Of a DNA stretch of 64,000 nucleotides, positions 53,048-62,574 are shown in pieces. The first letter of the stretch is position 1; every line of letters starts with the position of its first letter. The position numbers were made by a program, and so were the translations under genes. This DNA is from Cognatundibacterium rugosum (lineage in GTDB: Bacteria > Pseudomonadota > Gammaproteobacteria > Burkholderiales > Burkholderiaceae_D). Below the pieces are notes generated by a model, which made no database searches, had not been told where the DNA came from, and was given only the letters and a program-made list of their open reading frames with translations. Location of the stretch: the NCBI RefSeq assembly GCF_014284365.1, contig NZ_JACOGG010000001.1:310001-374000 (forward strand). The letters run 5' to 3'.

Positions 53048-54259
53048 ATGAAATCAAAAATCAGTATCGTCAGTCTGGCTGTAGCAGCTGCCTGCACGAC
53101 CTTTTCCGGCGGTGCCAGTGCGCAGGTATCAGGCGATGTGGTCAAGATAGGTTTTATCACTGACTTGTCTGGCGTGTATTCAGACATTGATGGCAAAGGT
53201 GGCTCAGAAGCGATACGGATGGCGATTGCCGATTTTGGCGGTACTGTGCTGGGGAAAAAAATCGAGTTAGTCACAGCCGATCATCAGAATAAAGCCGATA
53301 TCGCGGGCAGTAAGGCACGCGAATGGTTAGACCGTGACGGCGTTGATATGCTGTTAGGGGGGACCAATTCCGGAACCGCGCTGGCGATGGCCAAAGTCGC
53401 GGCTGAAAAAAAACGTCCTTTCATTTCTGTCGGTGCCGGTACCGCTGCGCTGACCAATGAAGAATGTACACCGTACACCGTGCACTACGCCTACGATACC
53501 GTCTCGCTGGCCAAAGGTACCGGCGCTGCTGTCGTGAAACAAGGTGGTAAGAGCTGGTATTTTCTGACGGCCGATTATGCGTTTGGTGCAGCACTGGAAG
53601 GGGATACCTCCAAGGTTGTGAAAGCCAGTGGCGGCACGGTCGCGGGTGCGGTGCGCCATCCTTTATCGGCCTCGGATTTCTCGTCCTTCCTGTTGCAGGC
53701 ACAGGCCTCTAAAGCACAGATACTGGGCTTGGCCAATGCAGGTGGTGACACCATCAATGCGATTAAAGCAGCGAATGAATTCGGCGTGACCAAAACCATG
53801 AAGCTGGCTGGTTTGCTGATGTTCATAAACGATATTCATTCGCTGGGTTTGAATGCGACGAATGGCATGTATTTGACAGATAGCTGGTATTGGAACCAGA
53901 CGCCGGAAGCGCGTACCTGGGCGCGCCGTTACTTCGAAAAAATGAAGAAGATGCCATCCAGTCTGCAAGCCGCCGATTACTCCGCCACCATGCAGTATCT
54001 GAATGCGGTCAAAGCTGCAGGAACCGATGAACCGGAAAAAGTCATGGCTAAGCTGCGCAGCATGAAGTTCAATGACTTCTACATCAAAGATGGTTATCTG
54101 CGTGCCGATGGCAGCGTGATCAAGGACATGTTCCTGATGCAGGTGAAAGCCCAGTCCGAATCGAAAGAGCCTTGGGATTACTACAAAGTGGTGCAGACCA
54201 TACCGGGTGAACAGGCTTTCACCACCAAGGCTGAATCCAAGTGTGCACTGTGGAAATAA
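53048..54259 (+). CDS. ABC importer substrate-binding protein (Leu/Ile/Val-type, Peripla_BP_6)
   Basis: A 403-residue periplasmic receptor with a signal peptide (cleavage near GGASAQ) and the two-lobe fold of type I binding proteins: VKIGFITDLSGVYSDIDGKGG at the start and VTADHQNKADIAGSKAREWLD near 77. The relatives include receptors for amino acids, amides, urea and aromatic acids. AGGAG lies six bases before the ATG. The central position in the operon confirms the role; the ligand is unknown, possibly the compound metabolised by the enzymes upstream. Confidence 0.9.
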   Translation: MKSKISIVSLAVAAACTTFSGGASAQVSGDVVKIGFITDLSGVYSDIDGKGGSEAIRMAIADFGGTVLGKKIELVTADHQNKADIAGSKAREWLDRDGVDMLLGGTNSGTALAMAKVAAEKKRPFISVGAGTAALTNEECTPYTVHYAYDTVSLAKGTGAAVVKQGGKSWYFLTADYAFGAALEGDTSKVVKASGGTVAGAVRHPLSASDFSSFLLQAQASKAQILGLANAGGDTINAIKAANEFGVTKTMKLAGLLMFINDIHSLGLNATNGMYLTDSWYWNQTPEARTWARRYFEKMKKMPSSLQAADYSATMQYLNAVKAAGTDEPEKVMAKLRSMKFNDFYIKDGYLRADGSVIKDMFLMQVKAQSESKEPWDYYKVVQTIPGEQAFTTKAESKCALWK

Positions 54260-54373
54260 GCCAGTCTTAAGCTGAGTGCTGTGGTAAGTGGGCCTGTCAT
54301 CCTGAGGTGGCAGGCCCGTACTGATCTGTCGGATCTGAACCTTCCCGCGTACGGGAATTTTTCTGAGCATGCT

Positions 54374-55255
54374 ATGGAAATTTTGGGCATACCGCTGCAA
54401 GCGATGATGAGCCAGCTGTTGTTAGGGCTGGTGAATGGCTCGTTTTACGCGATGTTATCGCTGGGACTGGCTGTCATTTTCGGTTTGCTGAATGTGATTA
54501 ATTTTGCGCATGGCGCCATGTATATGATGGGCGCATTTCTGGCCTGGATGGGGCTGGAATATCTGGGACTGAATTACTGGATGATGCTGCTCCTGGCGCC
54601 GCTGGTGGTGGGTGTCATCGGCATCGTGATTGAGCGCAGCATGTTGCGCTGGCTGTACCGCCTGGATCACTTGTATGGACTGTTGCTGACCTTTGGCGTG
54701 ACGCTGATGCTGGAAGGTGTTTTCCGCTCAGTGTATGGCGTGTCGGGTCAGCCCTATGCGGTGCCTGAGGCTTTGTCGGGCGCGACGAATCTGGGGTTCA
54801 TGATTTTGCCCAATTACCGTGCCTGGGTGGTTGTCGCTTCGCTGCTGGTGTGTTTCCTGACCTGGTTTGTGATCGAAAAAACCCGGCTTGGCGCGTATCT
54901 GCGTGCCGGAACTGAAAACCCCAAATTGGTTGAAGCCTTCGGTATCAATGTGCCGCTGATGGTCACGCTGACCTATGGCTTTGGCGTCGCGCTGGCCGCG
55001 TTTGCCGGTGTGCTGGCGGCACCGGTGATTCAGGTTTCGCCGCTGATGGGTTCCAACCTGATCATCACCGTGTTTGCGGTGGTCGTGATTGGTGGCATGG
55101 GATCGATACTGGGCTCTATCCTGACCGGTCTGGGGCTGGGGGTGATCGAGGGGCTGACACGGGTGTTTTATCCCGAGTTGTCGGCCACCGTGGTGTTTAT
55201 TGTGATGGCGATTGTGCTCATGCTGCGGCCAGCCGGTTTGTTCGGAAAAGAATGA
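54374..55255 (+). CDS. Branched-chain-type ABC importer permease (LivH-like)
   Basis: A 293-residue inner-membrane protein with about eight hydrophobic helices and the LivH signature GLVNGSFYAMLSLGLAVIFGLLNVINFAHGA split across residues 17-50. ATG 54374 begins the conserved region; the frame is open to 54281 but shows no membrane or family features. It follows the binding protein by 114 bp and precedes the second permease by 91 bp. Confidence 0.92.
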   Translation: MEILGIPLQAMMSQLLLGLVNGSFYAMLSLGLAVIFGLLNVINFAHGAMYMMGAFLAWMGLEYLGLNYWMMLLLAPLVVGVIGIVIERSMLRWLYRLDHLYGLLLTFGVTLMLEGVFRSVYGVSGQPYAVPEALSGATNLGFMILPNYRAWVVVASLLVCFLTWFVIEKTRLGAYLRAGTENPKLVEAFGINVPLMVTLTYGFGVALAAFAGVLAAPVIQVSPLMGSNLIITVFAVVVIGGMGSILGSILTGLGLGVIEGLTRVFYPELSATVVFIVMAIVLMLRPAGLFGKE

Positions 55256-55346
55256 AGCTGCGGACTGCATACCTGATGAGTTAACTCATCGACAAATCGA
55301 CTAGTCGACGACAGTGACAATAGCCTGAAAAAAAGAGCGTGACCTT

Positions 55347-56321
55347 ATGAATAAAAAAATTGCTTACGGCCTGGCTGTGCTGGCTTTGCTGATCATCCCG
55401 TTTTTCGCGTATCCGGTGTTCCTGATGAAGTTACTGTGCTTTGGCTTATTTGCCTGCGCGTTTAACTTGCTGATCGGTTTCACTGGCCTGAATTCATTTG
55501 GCCACGCGGCCTTTTTTGGCGGTGCCGGTTATGTGGCAGGCTGGGCCTTGCGCGATGCGGGTTTACCGACTGAGCTGGGCTTGTTGCTGGGTGTGGCGTT
55601 TGCCGCGCTGATCGGCTGGCTGATGGGTTTGCTGGCGATACGACGTCAGGGGATTTATTTCACGATGATCACGCTGGCTCTCGCGCAGATGTTGTACTTC
55701 GTATTTTTGCAAGCGAAGTTCACCGGCGGTGAAGATGGCTTACAAGGTGTGCCACGCGGTAAATTGCTGGGTCTGATTGATCTGAGTTCTGATCTGCATT
55801 TGTACTATCTGGTGCTGGCGATCTGTATCGCTGGCTTTGCGCTGATCGTACGCATCATCCATTCACCGTTTGGCACCGTGCTCAAAGCGGTCAAAGAGAA
55901 CGAGGCGCGAGCAGTGTCACTGGGTTACGATGTGGATAAATACAAGTTGCTGGCTTTCGTGTTGTCTGCTGCGCTGGCTGGTTTGGCGGGAGCGACCAAG
56001 ACGTTGGTACTGGGCTTTGAAACCCTGACCGATGTGCACTGGACCATGTCGGGTCTGGTGGTGTTGATGACGCTGGTCGGCGGCATGGGCACGCTGGTTG
56101 GTCCTGTGGTCGGTGCGGTATTGATCATCGCGCTGGAAAATAAACTCGGTGACCTTGGCAATGCGCTCGCGAATCTGACGCAGGTTGACTGGTTCCGTGG
56201 CCTCGGCGATTCGGTCACGATTGTGACGGGTTTGATCTTCATCATCTGTGTGCTCTTATTCCGGCGCGGTATCGTGGGTGAGCTGGCGGCGTTGCTACGC
56301 ACTTCGGTCAGAAAATCCTGA
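55347..56321 (+). CDS. Branched-chain-type ABC importer permease (LivM-like)
   Basis: A 324-residue permease with about nine helices. The LivM features are ACAFNLLIGFTGLNSFGHAAF near 31 and the cytoplasmic coupling loop FGTVLKAVKENEARAVSLGY near 175. It completes the importer (two ATPases, one receptor, two permeases). Confidence 0.92.
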   Translation: MNKKIAYGLAVLALLIIPFFAYPVFLMKLLCFGLFACAFNLLIGFTGLNSFGHAAFFGGAGYVAGWALRDAGLPTELGLLLGVAFAALIGWLMGLLAIRRQGIYFTMITLALAQMLYFVFLQAKFTGGEDGLQGVPRGKLLGLIDLSSDLHLYYLVLAICIAGFALIVRIIHSPFGTVLKAVKENEARAVSLGYDVDKYKLLAFVLSAALAGLAGATKTLVLGFETLTDVHWTMSGLVVLMTLVGGMGTLVGPVVGAVLIIALENKLGDLGNALANLTQVDWFRGLGDSVTIVTGLIFIICVLLFRRGIVGELAALLRTSVRKS

Positions 56322-56358
56322 GCTGTATTTGCAGTCTCAGTTTACTCAGGAGTTGTCT

Positions 56359-56580
56359 ATGCTTGCAGATAAGTCAGAGAAAGTGCAGGGACCCGCATCC
56401 TATTTCCCTTCTATAGAAAAAAAGTATGGCCAGCCGATTGCGCACTGGATCGCGCTGGTCGAAGCCACATTGCCGCTCAGGCATATGGAGCTGGTACAAA
56501 TGCTAAAAACCGAGTACCAGATGGGACATGGGCACGCGAATGCGATAGTGGCCTATGTGCTGGCACAGAAAAAAACCTGA
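56359..56580 (+). CDS. DUF4287-like small protein
   Basis: A 73-residue soluble protein matching the DUF4287 pattern: YFPSIEKKYGQPIAHWIALV followed by a helix and a GHGHANAIVAYVL ending. The function of the family is not known. AGGAG seven bases before the ATG at 56359 decides the start against a longer frame overlapping the permease gene. It lies 37 bp after the LivM-like gene and is probably the last gene of the operon. Confidence 0.75.
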   Translation: MLADKSEKVQGPASYFPSIEKKYGQPIAHWIALVEATLPLRHMELVQMLKTEYQMGHGHANAIVAYVLAQKKT

Positions 56581-56585
56581 AGCTG

Positions 56586-56613
56586 CGCAGGCTTTTTTAA
56601 CGCAAAGCCTGCG
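56586..56613 (+). terminator. Stem-loop after the Liv-type operon
   Basis: CGCAGGCTTT (56586-56595) pairs with AAAGCCTGCG (56604-56613). T-runs follow only after another 10-15 bases, so it could be a processing or weak terminator hairpin. A lone TGTGGATAA lies further on at 56763. Confidence 0.55.
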
Positions 56614-56822
56614 TCATGGCCGTTTTTCGGGCTTTTGAGCGGTTTTTTTGATGAATTGCCATTTAGAGAGGTGATTCTTATGAAATCGGCACCAAGGCGG
56701 TTTTACGCGGTTTTCGTTGATGCTGCTGATGGCGCGGTCTGCAGGTGGTTGGTTCTGTTGCTTGTGGATAAGCGGACACTCATCCACAAGCTCTCCAAAA
56801 TTCATCCAAGTTCGCCAAAGTT

Positions 56823-57980
56823 CTATAAAGCGGCAGCATAGATCGTAACCGCATCCTGCCAGCTGACTTCCCGCGGATTGTTGCCGAGCAGTCGGGTTTG
56901 TAGCATCGCGTCGCTGGCCAGTTGCTCCAGATCTGTTTCACGGATGCCGACCTGGCGCAGCCGTGTTGGGATGCCGGTGCGCAGCGCCAGATCGGCCAGT
57001 GCATTGATCATGGCATTGCCGCGCGCTTCGGCGCTGCCCGTTGCATCGGGCGCCAGGATCTCGGCCAGCTCGGCATATTGTTCTGCAGCGGCGGGCAAAT
57101 TGAAGCGTAAGACTGTGGGCAGGACCAGCGAATTTGATAATCCATGCGGTACGTGGAAGCGGCCGCCTATCGGGTAGGCCAACGCATGAACCGCGGCACA
57201 AGGCGCATTGGCAAAGGCTTGTCCGGCCATCATAGCGCCCAGTAGCATGGCTTGTCGCGCTGCCAGATCAGCGCCATGGCTGCAGGCACGGTCGATATGA
57301 TTGAACAGCAGTTTCAGTGCCTGGCGCGCCAACATATCCGATACAGGGTTCTTTTTATGACGTGTGGTATAGGCTTCGATCGCGTGTACCATGGCATCGA
57401 TACCGGTGGCAGCGGTGGTAGCGACCGGCAATCCAGTTGTCAGACTAGCATCAAGTATCGCAAGGTCAGCAAATAATTGTGGCGTGACCACGCCCATCTT
57501 AGTGGTCTCACCGGTAGTCACGACAGAGATATTCGTGACTTCAGAACCGGTACCGGCGGTGGTCGGAATTTGTATCAAGGGCAGACGCTGGCCATGGATT
57601 TGATTGATGCCGTACATGGTGCTCAGTGCCTGGTCATTGCCAGATAAAACGGCAATCAACTTGGCCACATCCATCGCACTGCCGCCTCCCAAGCCGATGA
57701 CCAGATCGCTGTTAAATTCGCGAGCTTGTTGTACTGCGAGCAAGACAACTGCTTCCGGTGGGTCAGGTACCACACCTGCGTACAACTGATACTGCAGCCC
57801 CAGCTGATCCAGATTGTCCAGGCCAGCTTGTAAAATGCCGCTGCTGACTAAACCGGCATCGCTCACGATGAACAGGCGTCGGCAAGCTGGGAATTCTTGT
57901 TGGATGAACTCACCTAGCCGGGCCAGCGCACCGGTTTCGTTAATGATGAGCGGAACGGTCTGAAAACGGAAATTCTGCAT
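56823..57980 (-). CDS. Iron-containing alcohol dehydrogenase
   Basis: A 385-residue group III (iron-activated) alcohol dehydrogenase. The NAD-binding motif GLGGGSAMDVAKL lies near residue 93 and the metal-binding Asp and His residues fall in DAMVHAIEAY and AVHALAYPIGGRFHVPHG near 195-275. AGGAG six bases before the ATG at 57980 decides the start. Substrates in this family include short alcohols, 1,3-propanediol and maleylacetate. It is convergent with the Liv-type operon, so co-expression with the catabolic block is not shown. Confidence 0.9.
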   Translation of the reverse strand: MQNFRFQTVPLIINETGALARLGEFIQQEFPACRRLFIVSDAGLVSSGILQAGLDNLDQLGLQYQLYAGVVPDPPEAVVLLAVQQAREFNSDLVIGLGGGSAMDVAKLIAVLSGNDQALSTMYGINQIHGQRLPLIQIPTTAGTGSEVTNISVVTTGETTKMGVVTPQLFADLAILDASLTTGLPVATTAATGIDAMVHAIEAYTTRHKKNPVSDMLARQALKLLFNHIDRACSHGADLAARQAMLLGAMMAGQAFANAPCAAVHALAYPIGGRFHVPHGLSNSLVLPTVLRFNLPAAAEQYAELAEILAPDATGSAEARGNAMINALADLALRTGIPTRLRQVGIRETDLEQLASDAMLQTRLLGNNPREVSWQDAVTIYAAAL

Positions 57981-58125
57981 AGCGACTCCTGTTACGGTCA
58001 AATTAGTCAGCTCTGTGTCACATTAAAAGCAGATTGCTTGCTAGACTCGGCAGTCTTGCAATTTGCCTATATGTTTGCCAGCTTGCCAGAGTCTGGCAGC
58101 TTTTCGATGAAAGTTAATAAATTTC

Positions 58126-58887
58126 ATGTTTGATTGGATGCTCTTAAGTGTGGCGGCATTTTTTGCCGGGTTTGTCGATGCGATCGTCGGTGGTGGTGGG
58201 CTGGTCCAGGTGCCGGCTTTATTTTCTATGTTGCCGGGTACAGCGCCGGCGACTTTGCTGGGTACCAATAAGTTCGCCAGTATTTGGGGTACAGCGGTTG
58301 CTGCACGCAACTATATGCAAAAAGTCAGTGTACGCTGGGGCATGCTGGTTCCTGCTGCACTGACTGCTTTTGCCTTTTCTTTTTTTGGCGCCTACCTGGT
58401 CACCCATATCCCGCCTACCCAGTTGCGCAAGGCTCTGCCTTTTATTTTGGCAGCGGTCGCGGTCTATACCTTTATGAAGAAGGAATTCGGCACTCAGGAT
58501 AAGCCTTTGTTTTCTGGTAGCAAAGAAGTCTGGCTCGCGATGTTGGTAGCGGCCGGCATCGGTTTTTATGATGGCTTTTTCGGTCCTGGTACAGGCAGCT
58601 TTTTTATGTTCTTGTTTGTACGCTTTTTTGGCTACGATTTCCTGCGTGCATCGGTGGTCGCTAAAGTACTCAATGTCGCCTGTAACGCGGCGGCTTTATC
58701 CTGGTTCGGATTCAGTGGGCATGTGTTGTGGTTATTGGGTGGCTTGATGGCGGTATGTCAGATTGCTGGGTCAGTATTGGGCAGTCAGATGGCGATACGG
58801 CATGGTGCCGGGTTTGTCAGAAAGGTGTTTTTGGTGGTGGTCGTGGCGTTGATATGCAAGACGACTTATGACGGATTTTTACGTTGA
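58126..58887 (+). CDS. TSUP-family (TauE/SafE) membrane transporter
   Basis: A 253-residue protein with about eight membrane helices in two similar halves: FFAGFVDAIVGGGGLVQVPAL in the first and GFYDGFFGPGTGSFF in the second, the duplicated family signature. Such proteins move sulfonates, sulfoacetate or other small anions out of or into the cell. It is 145 bp divergent from the alcohol dehydrogenase gene and is followed immediately by the first parS site. The substrate is unknown. Confidence 0.88.
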   Translation: MFDWMLLSVAAFFAGFVDAIVGGGGLVQVPALFSMLPGTAPATLLGTNKFASIWGTAVAARNYMQKVSVRWGMLVPAALTAFAFSFFGAYLVTHIPPTQLRKALPFILAAVAVYTFMKKEFGTQDKPLFSGSKEVWLAMLVAAGIGFYDGFFGPGTGSFFMFLFVRFFGYDFLRASVVAKVLNVACNAAALSWFGFSGHVLWLLGGLMAVCQIAGSVLGSQMAIRHGAGFVRKVFLVVVVALICKTTYDGFLR

Positions 58888-58890
58888 TGA

Positions 58891-58912
58891 CTATGTTTCA
58901 CGTGAAACATAG
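58891..58912. promoter_or_regulatory. parS centromere site
   Basis: The 16-bp consensus TGTTTCACGTGAAACA is perfect at 58894-58909 and the palindrome extends three bases on each side. It is bound by ParB to segregate the chromosome origin. It lies four bases after the TSUP stop codon. Confidence 0.93.
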
Positions 58913-58982
58913 ATCACTGAGTTCTATTTTGTTTTACAAGATTTTTGTGTAAAACCTAAACTTTCAACGTTCTGCACTTTAG

Positions 58983-59018
58983 ATAAGCGCTATGTTTCAC
59001 GTGAAACATAGCGCTTAT
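58983..59018. promoter_or_regulatory. parS centromere site inside a 36-bp perfect palindrome
   Basis: The consensus TGTTTCACGTGAAACA at 58994-59009 is perfect and is extended by ten paired bases on each side (ATAAGCGCTA at 58983-58992 and its complement TAGCGCTTAT at 59009-59018). It starts exactly 100 bp after the first parS core and 100 bp before the mnmG start region. Confidence 0.93.
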
Positions 59019-59108
59019 TTTGTTAACTGCTGTGTAGAAGGTGAGGGCGCTGTGCGAAAACAAACTATAATCCTGACTCTCCGTGTCCTTGTTTGTCAGA
59101 AGCTAGCC

Positions 59109-61076
59109 ATGTTTTATCCTAAAGAATTCGATGTGATTGTTGTCGGCGGTGGTCATGCCGGCACTGAAGCTGCCCTCGCCGCTGCGCGTATGGGACAGTC
59201 CACACTGTTATTGACCCACAACATCGAGACCCTGGGTCAGATGTCCTGCAATCCTTCCATCGGTGGGATAGGCAAGGGACATCTGGTCAAAGAGGTCGAT
59301 GCCATGGGCGGTGCAATGGCGATAGCAACCGATGAGGCTGGCATACAGTTTCGCATCCTGAACTCTTCGAAGGGGCCAGCGGTGCGTGCAACCCGCGCTC
59401 AGGCAGACCGGATTTTGTACAAGCAAGCGATACGCAGCCGTCTCGAAAATCAGCCTAACCTGTGGTTGTTCCAGCAGGCAGTGGATGATTTGTTGGTGGA
59501 AGGCAATCGCGTGGTGGGTGCAGTGACCCAGGTTGGCATACGTTTCCGCGCCCGCGCTGTGGTGCTCACCGCCGGGACTTTTCTCGATGGCAAGATCCAT
59601 GTGGGCCTGAATAATTACGCCGCTGGCCGTGCCGGTGACCCGCCTGCCGTGTCACTGTCAGCCCGTCTGAAAGAGCTGGCTTTGCCGCAAGGGCGTCTGA
59701 AAACGGGTACGCCGCCACGTATCGATGGCCGTAGTATCGACTTCTCCGTGATGCAGGAACAGCCCGGTGATCTGGATCCGGTACCGGTATTTTCTTACAT
59801 GGGAACGACCGCTATGCATCCTAAACAGGTGCCATGCTGGATCACCCATACCAATGAACAAACCCACGACATCATTCGTGCCGGGCTCGACCGCAGTCCG
59901 ATGTACACCGGTGTGATCGAGGGTGTTGGTCCGCGTTACTGCCCGTCTATCGAAGACAAGATACACCGCTTCGCCAGCAAGGAGTCGCATCAGATTTTCC
60001 TGGAGCCGGAAGGCCTGACCACCAATGAGTTTTACCCTAACGGCATCTCGACCAGTCTGCCTTTCGATGTGCAGCTGGATCTGGTGCGCTCTATGCGCGG
60101 TATGGAAAACGCCTACATCCTGCGTCCGGGTTATGCGATTGAATACGATTACTTTGATCCACGTGGCTTGAAGTCGTCACTGGAAACCCGTCAAATTGAG
60201 GGCTTGTTCTTTGCAGGTCAGATCAATGGCACCACCGGATATGAAGAGGCGGCAGCGCAAGGTATGCTGGCTGGCCTGAATGCGGCCTTGCAAACCCAGG
60301 GCAGGGAAGCCTGGGTACCGCGCCGTGACGAAGCCTATCTGGGCGTACTGGTCGACGATCTGATCACTAAGGGTGTACAGGAACCGTATCGCATGTTCAC
60401 CAGCCGTGCTGAATTCCGCCTGAGTTTGCGTGAAGATAATGCCGATATGCGCCTGACCGAGATAGGTCGTCAGCTAGGTTGCGTCAGCGATGCGCAGTGG
60501 CAGGCGTTTGAAAACAAGCGCGAACAGGTTGCACGTGAAATGGAAAGACTGCGTACCACCTGGGTCAATCCGCGTATCCTGGCAGCGGCTGAAGCAGAGC
60601 GCGTGTTGGGCAAAGCGCTGGAACGTGAATACTCGCTGGCCGATTTGTTGCGCCGTCCGCAAGTCAATTACGAGAGCCTGATGAGCTTGCGCGGCGTCGA
60701 GCAGCAAGACTTGGCTGGCCCGGCGATTGCCGATCCGGCGGTACGCGAGCAGGTGGAAATCCAGGTCAAGTATGCGGGTTATATCGACCGCCAGGCGAAA
60801 GAAGTGGAGCGTCACGCCCACTATGAAAACCTGAAAATGCCTAAGGCCTTTGATTACATGGAGGTCAGTGGTCTGTCGATAGAAGTACGCCAGAAGCTGA
60901 ATAAGCATCAGCCCGAGACGCTGGGGCAATGCGGCCGGATTTCCGGCGTGACACCCGCTGCGATTTCGCTGTTACTGGTGCATCTGAAGAAAAAAGGATT
61001 TAAAGAGTTTATGGCAGCGGTGCCCGCAGCGGAACATGCTCAGGAAAGCGTCCAGACGGCCGCAGGAGACGCGTAA
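59109..61076 (+). CDS. mnmG: tRNA uridine-5-carboxymethylaminomethyl modification enzyme MnmG (GidA)
   Basis: A 655-residue FAD enzyme that, with MnmE, modifies the wobble uridine of several tRNAs. The start [21 protein letters not shown] is the FAD-binding motif; [20 protein letters not shown] and the C-terminal [20 protein letters not shown] are typical. The ATG at 59109 is used. An upstream in-frame ATG at 58992 would translate through the parS palindrome and has no family similarity. It is the first gene of mnmG-rsmG-parA-parB. Confidence 0.97.
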   Translation: MFYPKEFDVIVVGGGHAGTEAALAAARMGQSTLLLTHNIETLGQMSCNPSIGGIGKGHLVKEVDAMGGAMAIATDEAGIQFRILNSSKGPAVRATRAQADRILYKQAIRSRLENQPNLWLFQQAVDDLLVEGNRVVGAVTQVGIRFRARAVVLTAGTFLDGKIHVGLNNYAAGRAGDPPAVSLSARLKELALPQGRLKTGTPPRIDGRSIDFSVMQEQPGDLDPVPVFSYMGTTAMHPKQVPCWITHTNEQTHDIIRAGLDRSPMYTGVIEGVGPRYCPSIEDKIHRFASKESHQIFLEPEGLTTNEFYPNGISTSLPFDVQLDLVRSMRGMENAYILRPGYAIEYDYFDPRGLKSSLETRQIEGLFFAGQINGTTGYEEAAAQGMLAGLNAALQTQGREAWVPRRDEAYLGVLVDDLITKGVQEPYRMFTSRAEFRLSLREDNADMRLTEIGRQLGCVSDAQWQAFENKREQVAREMERLRTTWVNPRILAAAEAERVLGKALEREYSLADLLRRPQVNYESLMSLRGVEQQDLAGPAIADPAVREQVEIQVKYAGYIDRQAKEVERHAHYENLKMPKAFDYMEVSGLSIEVRQKLNKHQPETLGQCGRISGVTPAAISLLLVHLKKKGFKEFMAAVPAAEHAQESVQTAAGDA

Positions 61077-61729
61077 TGGCAATATTGGATACCAAGGCAC
61101 TCAAGGCCAGTTTAAGCGCTGGTGTGCAGGAAATGGGGCTGACACTGACTGAAGCCCAGATTGATCAGATGCTGGCTTATCTGGCGCTGCTGTCGAAGTG
61201 GAATGCGGTGTATAACCTGACTGCGATCCGTGATCCTCAGGAAATGGTGAAGCAGCATTTGCTCGATTCGCTGTCGGCTGCACCGGCATTTGTGGACGCG
61301 CGCAATGTGCTGGATGTCGGTGCCGGTGGCGGCTTGCCGGGCATGATGCTGGCGATTGCCTATCCCCAGACACGTATCTCTATGATAGACACGGTCAGCA
61401 AAAAAACCGCCTTCCTGAGCCAGGCCAAAGCCGAACTTGGACTCAGTAATGTCACCGTCTTTACCGGCCGGGTAGAGCAGCTGGAAGTCACAGAAAAATT
61501 TGATGTGATCACTTCGCGTGCCTTTTCTGAACTCTGTAATTTCATCAATTGGTCAGGTCATTTACTGGCTGAAGGCGGGCAATTTATCGCCATGAAAGGT
61601 GTCGCACCAGCGCAGGAAATCGAACGTTTGCCAGCTGGCTGGGCCGTCACAGGCTTGCAGCCGCTGCAGGTACCTGGATTGAATGCAGAACGCCATCTGG
61701 TCTTTGTACGGCGTACTGAACAGGCTTAA
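61076..61729 (+). CDS. rsmG: 16S rRNA (guanine-N7) methyltransferase RsmG (GidB)
   Basis: A 217-residue SAM-dependent enzyme that methylates G527 of 16S rRNA. It shows LSKWNAVYNLTAIRDP near 40, the SAM loop LDVGAGGGLPGMMLAI near 81 and the late SRAFSELCNFINW segment. The start overlaps the mnmG stop (TAATG), indicating coupling. Confidence 0.95.
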   Translation: MAILDTKALKASLSAGVQEMGLTLTEAQIDQMLAYLALLSKWNAVYNLTAIRDPQEMVKQHLLDSLSAAPAFVDARNVLDVGAGGGLPGMMLAIAYPQTRISMIDTVSKKTAFLSQAKAELGLSNVTVFTGRVEQLEVTEKFDVITSRAFSELCNFINWSGHLLAEGGQFIAMKGVAPAQEIERLPAGWAVTGLQPLQVPGLNAERHLVFVRRTEQA

Positions 61730-61749
61730 AGCAGTGCAGACAACACCTC

Positions 61750-61765
61750 AATTTCACGTAAAACA
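61750..61765. promoter_or_regulatory. Degenerate parS-like site before parA
   Basis: AATTTCACGTAAAACA differs from parS at three positions (1, 2 and 11) and lies 30 bp before the parA start, where it could give ParB feedback on parAB or be a decayed site. Confidence 0.4.
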
Positions 61766-61794
61766 CTCACACAAATAAAGCACGGAAACCCTCT

Positions 61795-62571
61795 ATGGCA
61801 AAAATCTTTTGTGTCGCGAATCAAAAAGGTGGCGTGGGTAAAACTACGACCACCGTCAATCTGGCTGCGGGTCTGGCAAAACTGGATCAGCGCGTGCTGC
61901 TGGTCGATCTCGACCCTCAGGGCAATGCGACCATGGGGGCAGGAATTAACAAGGCAAAACTGACTGCTTCGGTCTACGAAGTGTTGTTAGGGATGTCCGA
62001 CATCGCGACCGCACGTCAGCGTTCTGAGTCCGGAAAATTCGATGTCCTGCCAGCGAACCGCGAACTCGCCGGTGCCGAAGTGGAAATGGTCGAGCTGGAA
62101 AACCGTGACAAGCGCCTGCGCGATGCGATTGCCCAGATCAGTGCCGAATACGACTTCGTGCTGATCGATTGCCCGCCTGCGCTGTCCATGCTGACCCTGA
62201 ATGGCCTGTGTGCCGCACACGGTGTGATCATCCCTATGCAGTGCGAATACTATGCACTGGAAGGCTTGTCTGACCTCGCCAACACCATCAAAAAAGTCTC
62301 TGCCAATCTCAATCCCGACCTCAAAATCGTGGGCTTGTTAAGAGTCATGTTTGACCCGCGCATGACCTTGTCGCAGCAGGTCTCTGATCAGCTGGAACAA
62401 CATTTTGGTGACAAGGTGTTCAAGACAGTTATTCCGCGTAATGTCCGTCTGGCCGAGGCGCCGTCATATGGTATGCCCGGCGTGGTATTTGACCCTTCCT
62501 CCAAAGGGGCGCAAGCCTATATCGCGTTTGGCGCGGAGATGGTCGAGAGAATTAAGCAATTAGAAAAGTAA
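61795..62571 (+). CDS. parA: Chromosome partitioning ATPase ParA (Soj)
   Basis: A 258-residue Walker-type ATPase that drives segregation of the origin. The deviant Walker A NQKGGVGKTTTTVNLA begins at residue 8, LLVDLDPQGNATMG follows near 35 and DFVLIDCPPALSMLTLNGL near 118. There is no N-terminal DNA-binding extension, as expected for chromosomal ParA. It precedes parB by three bases. Confidence 0.96.
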   Translation: MAKIFCVANQKGGVGKTTTTVNLAAGLAKLDQRVLLVDLDPQGNATMGAGINKAKLTASVYEVLLGMSDIATARQRSESGKFDVLPANRELAGAEVEMVELENRDKRLRDAIAQISAEYDFVLIDCPPALSMLTLNGLCAAHGVIIPMQCEYYALEGLSDLANTIKKVSANLNPDLKIVGLLRVMFDPRMTLSQQVSDQLEQHFGDKVFKTVIPRNVRLAEAPSYGMPGVVFDPSSKGAQAYIAFGAEMVERIKQLEK

Positions 62572-62574
62572 GCC

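Noticed and set aside
56635-56841. A 68-codon frame between the DUF4287-like gene and the alcohol dehydrogenase gene.
   Set aside because: It overlaps the convergent alcohol dehydrogenase end, has no ribosome site and no similarity.
58992-59108. An upstream in-frame ATG that would add 39 residues to MnmG.
   Set aside because: It begins inside the parS palindrome and the added residues have no MnmG similarity; the conserved FAD motif starts just after the ATG at 59109.
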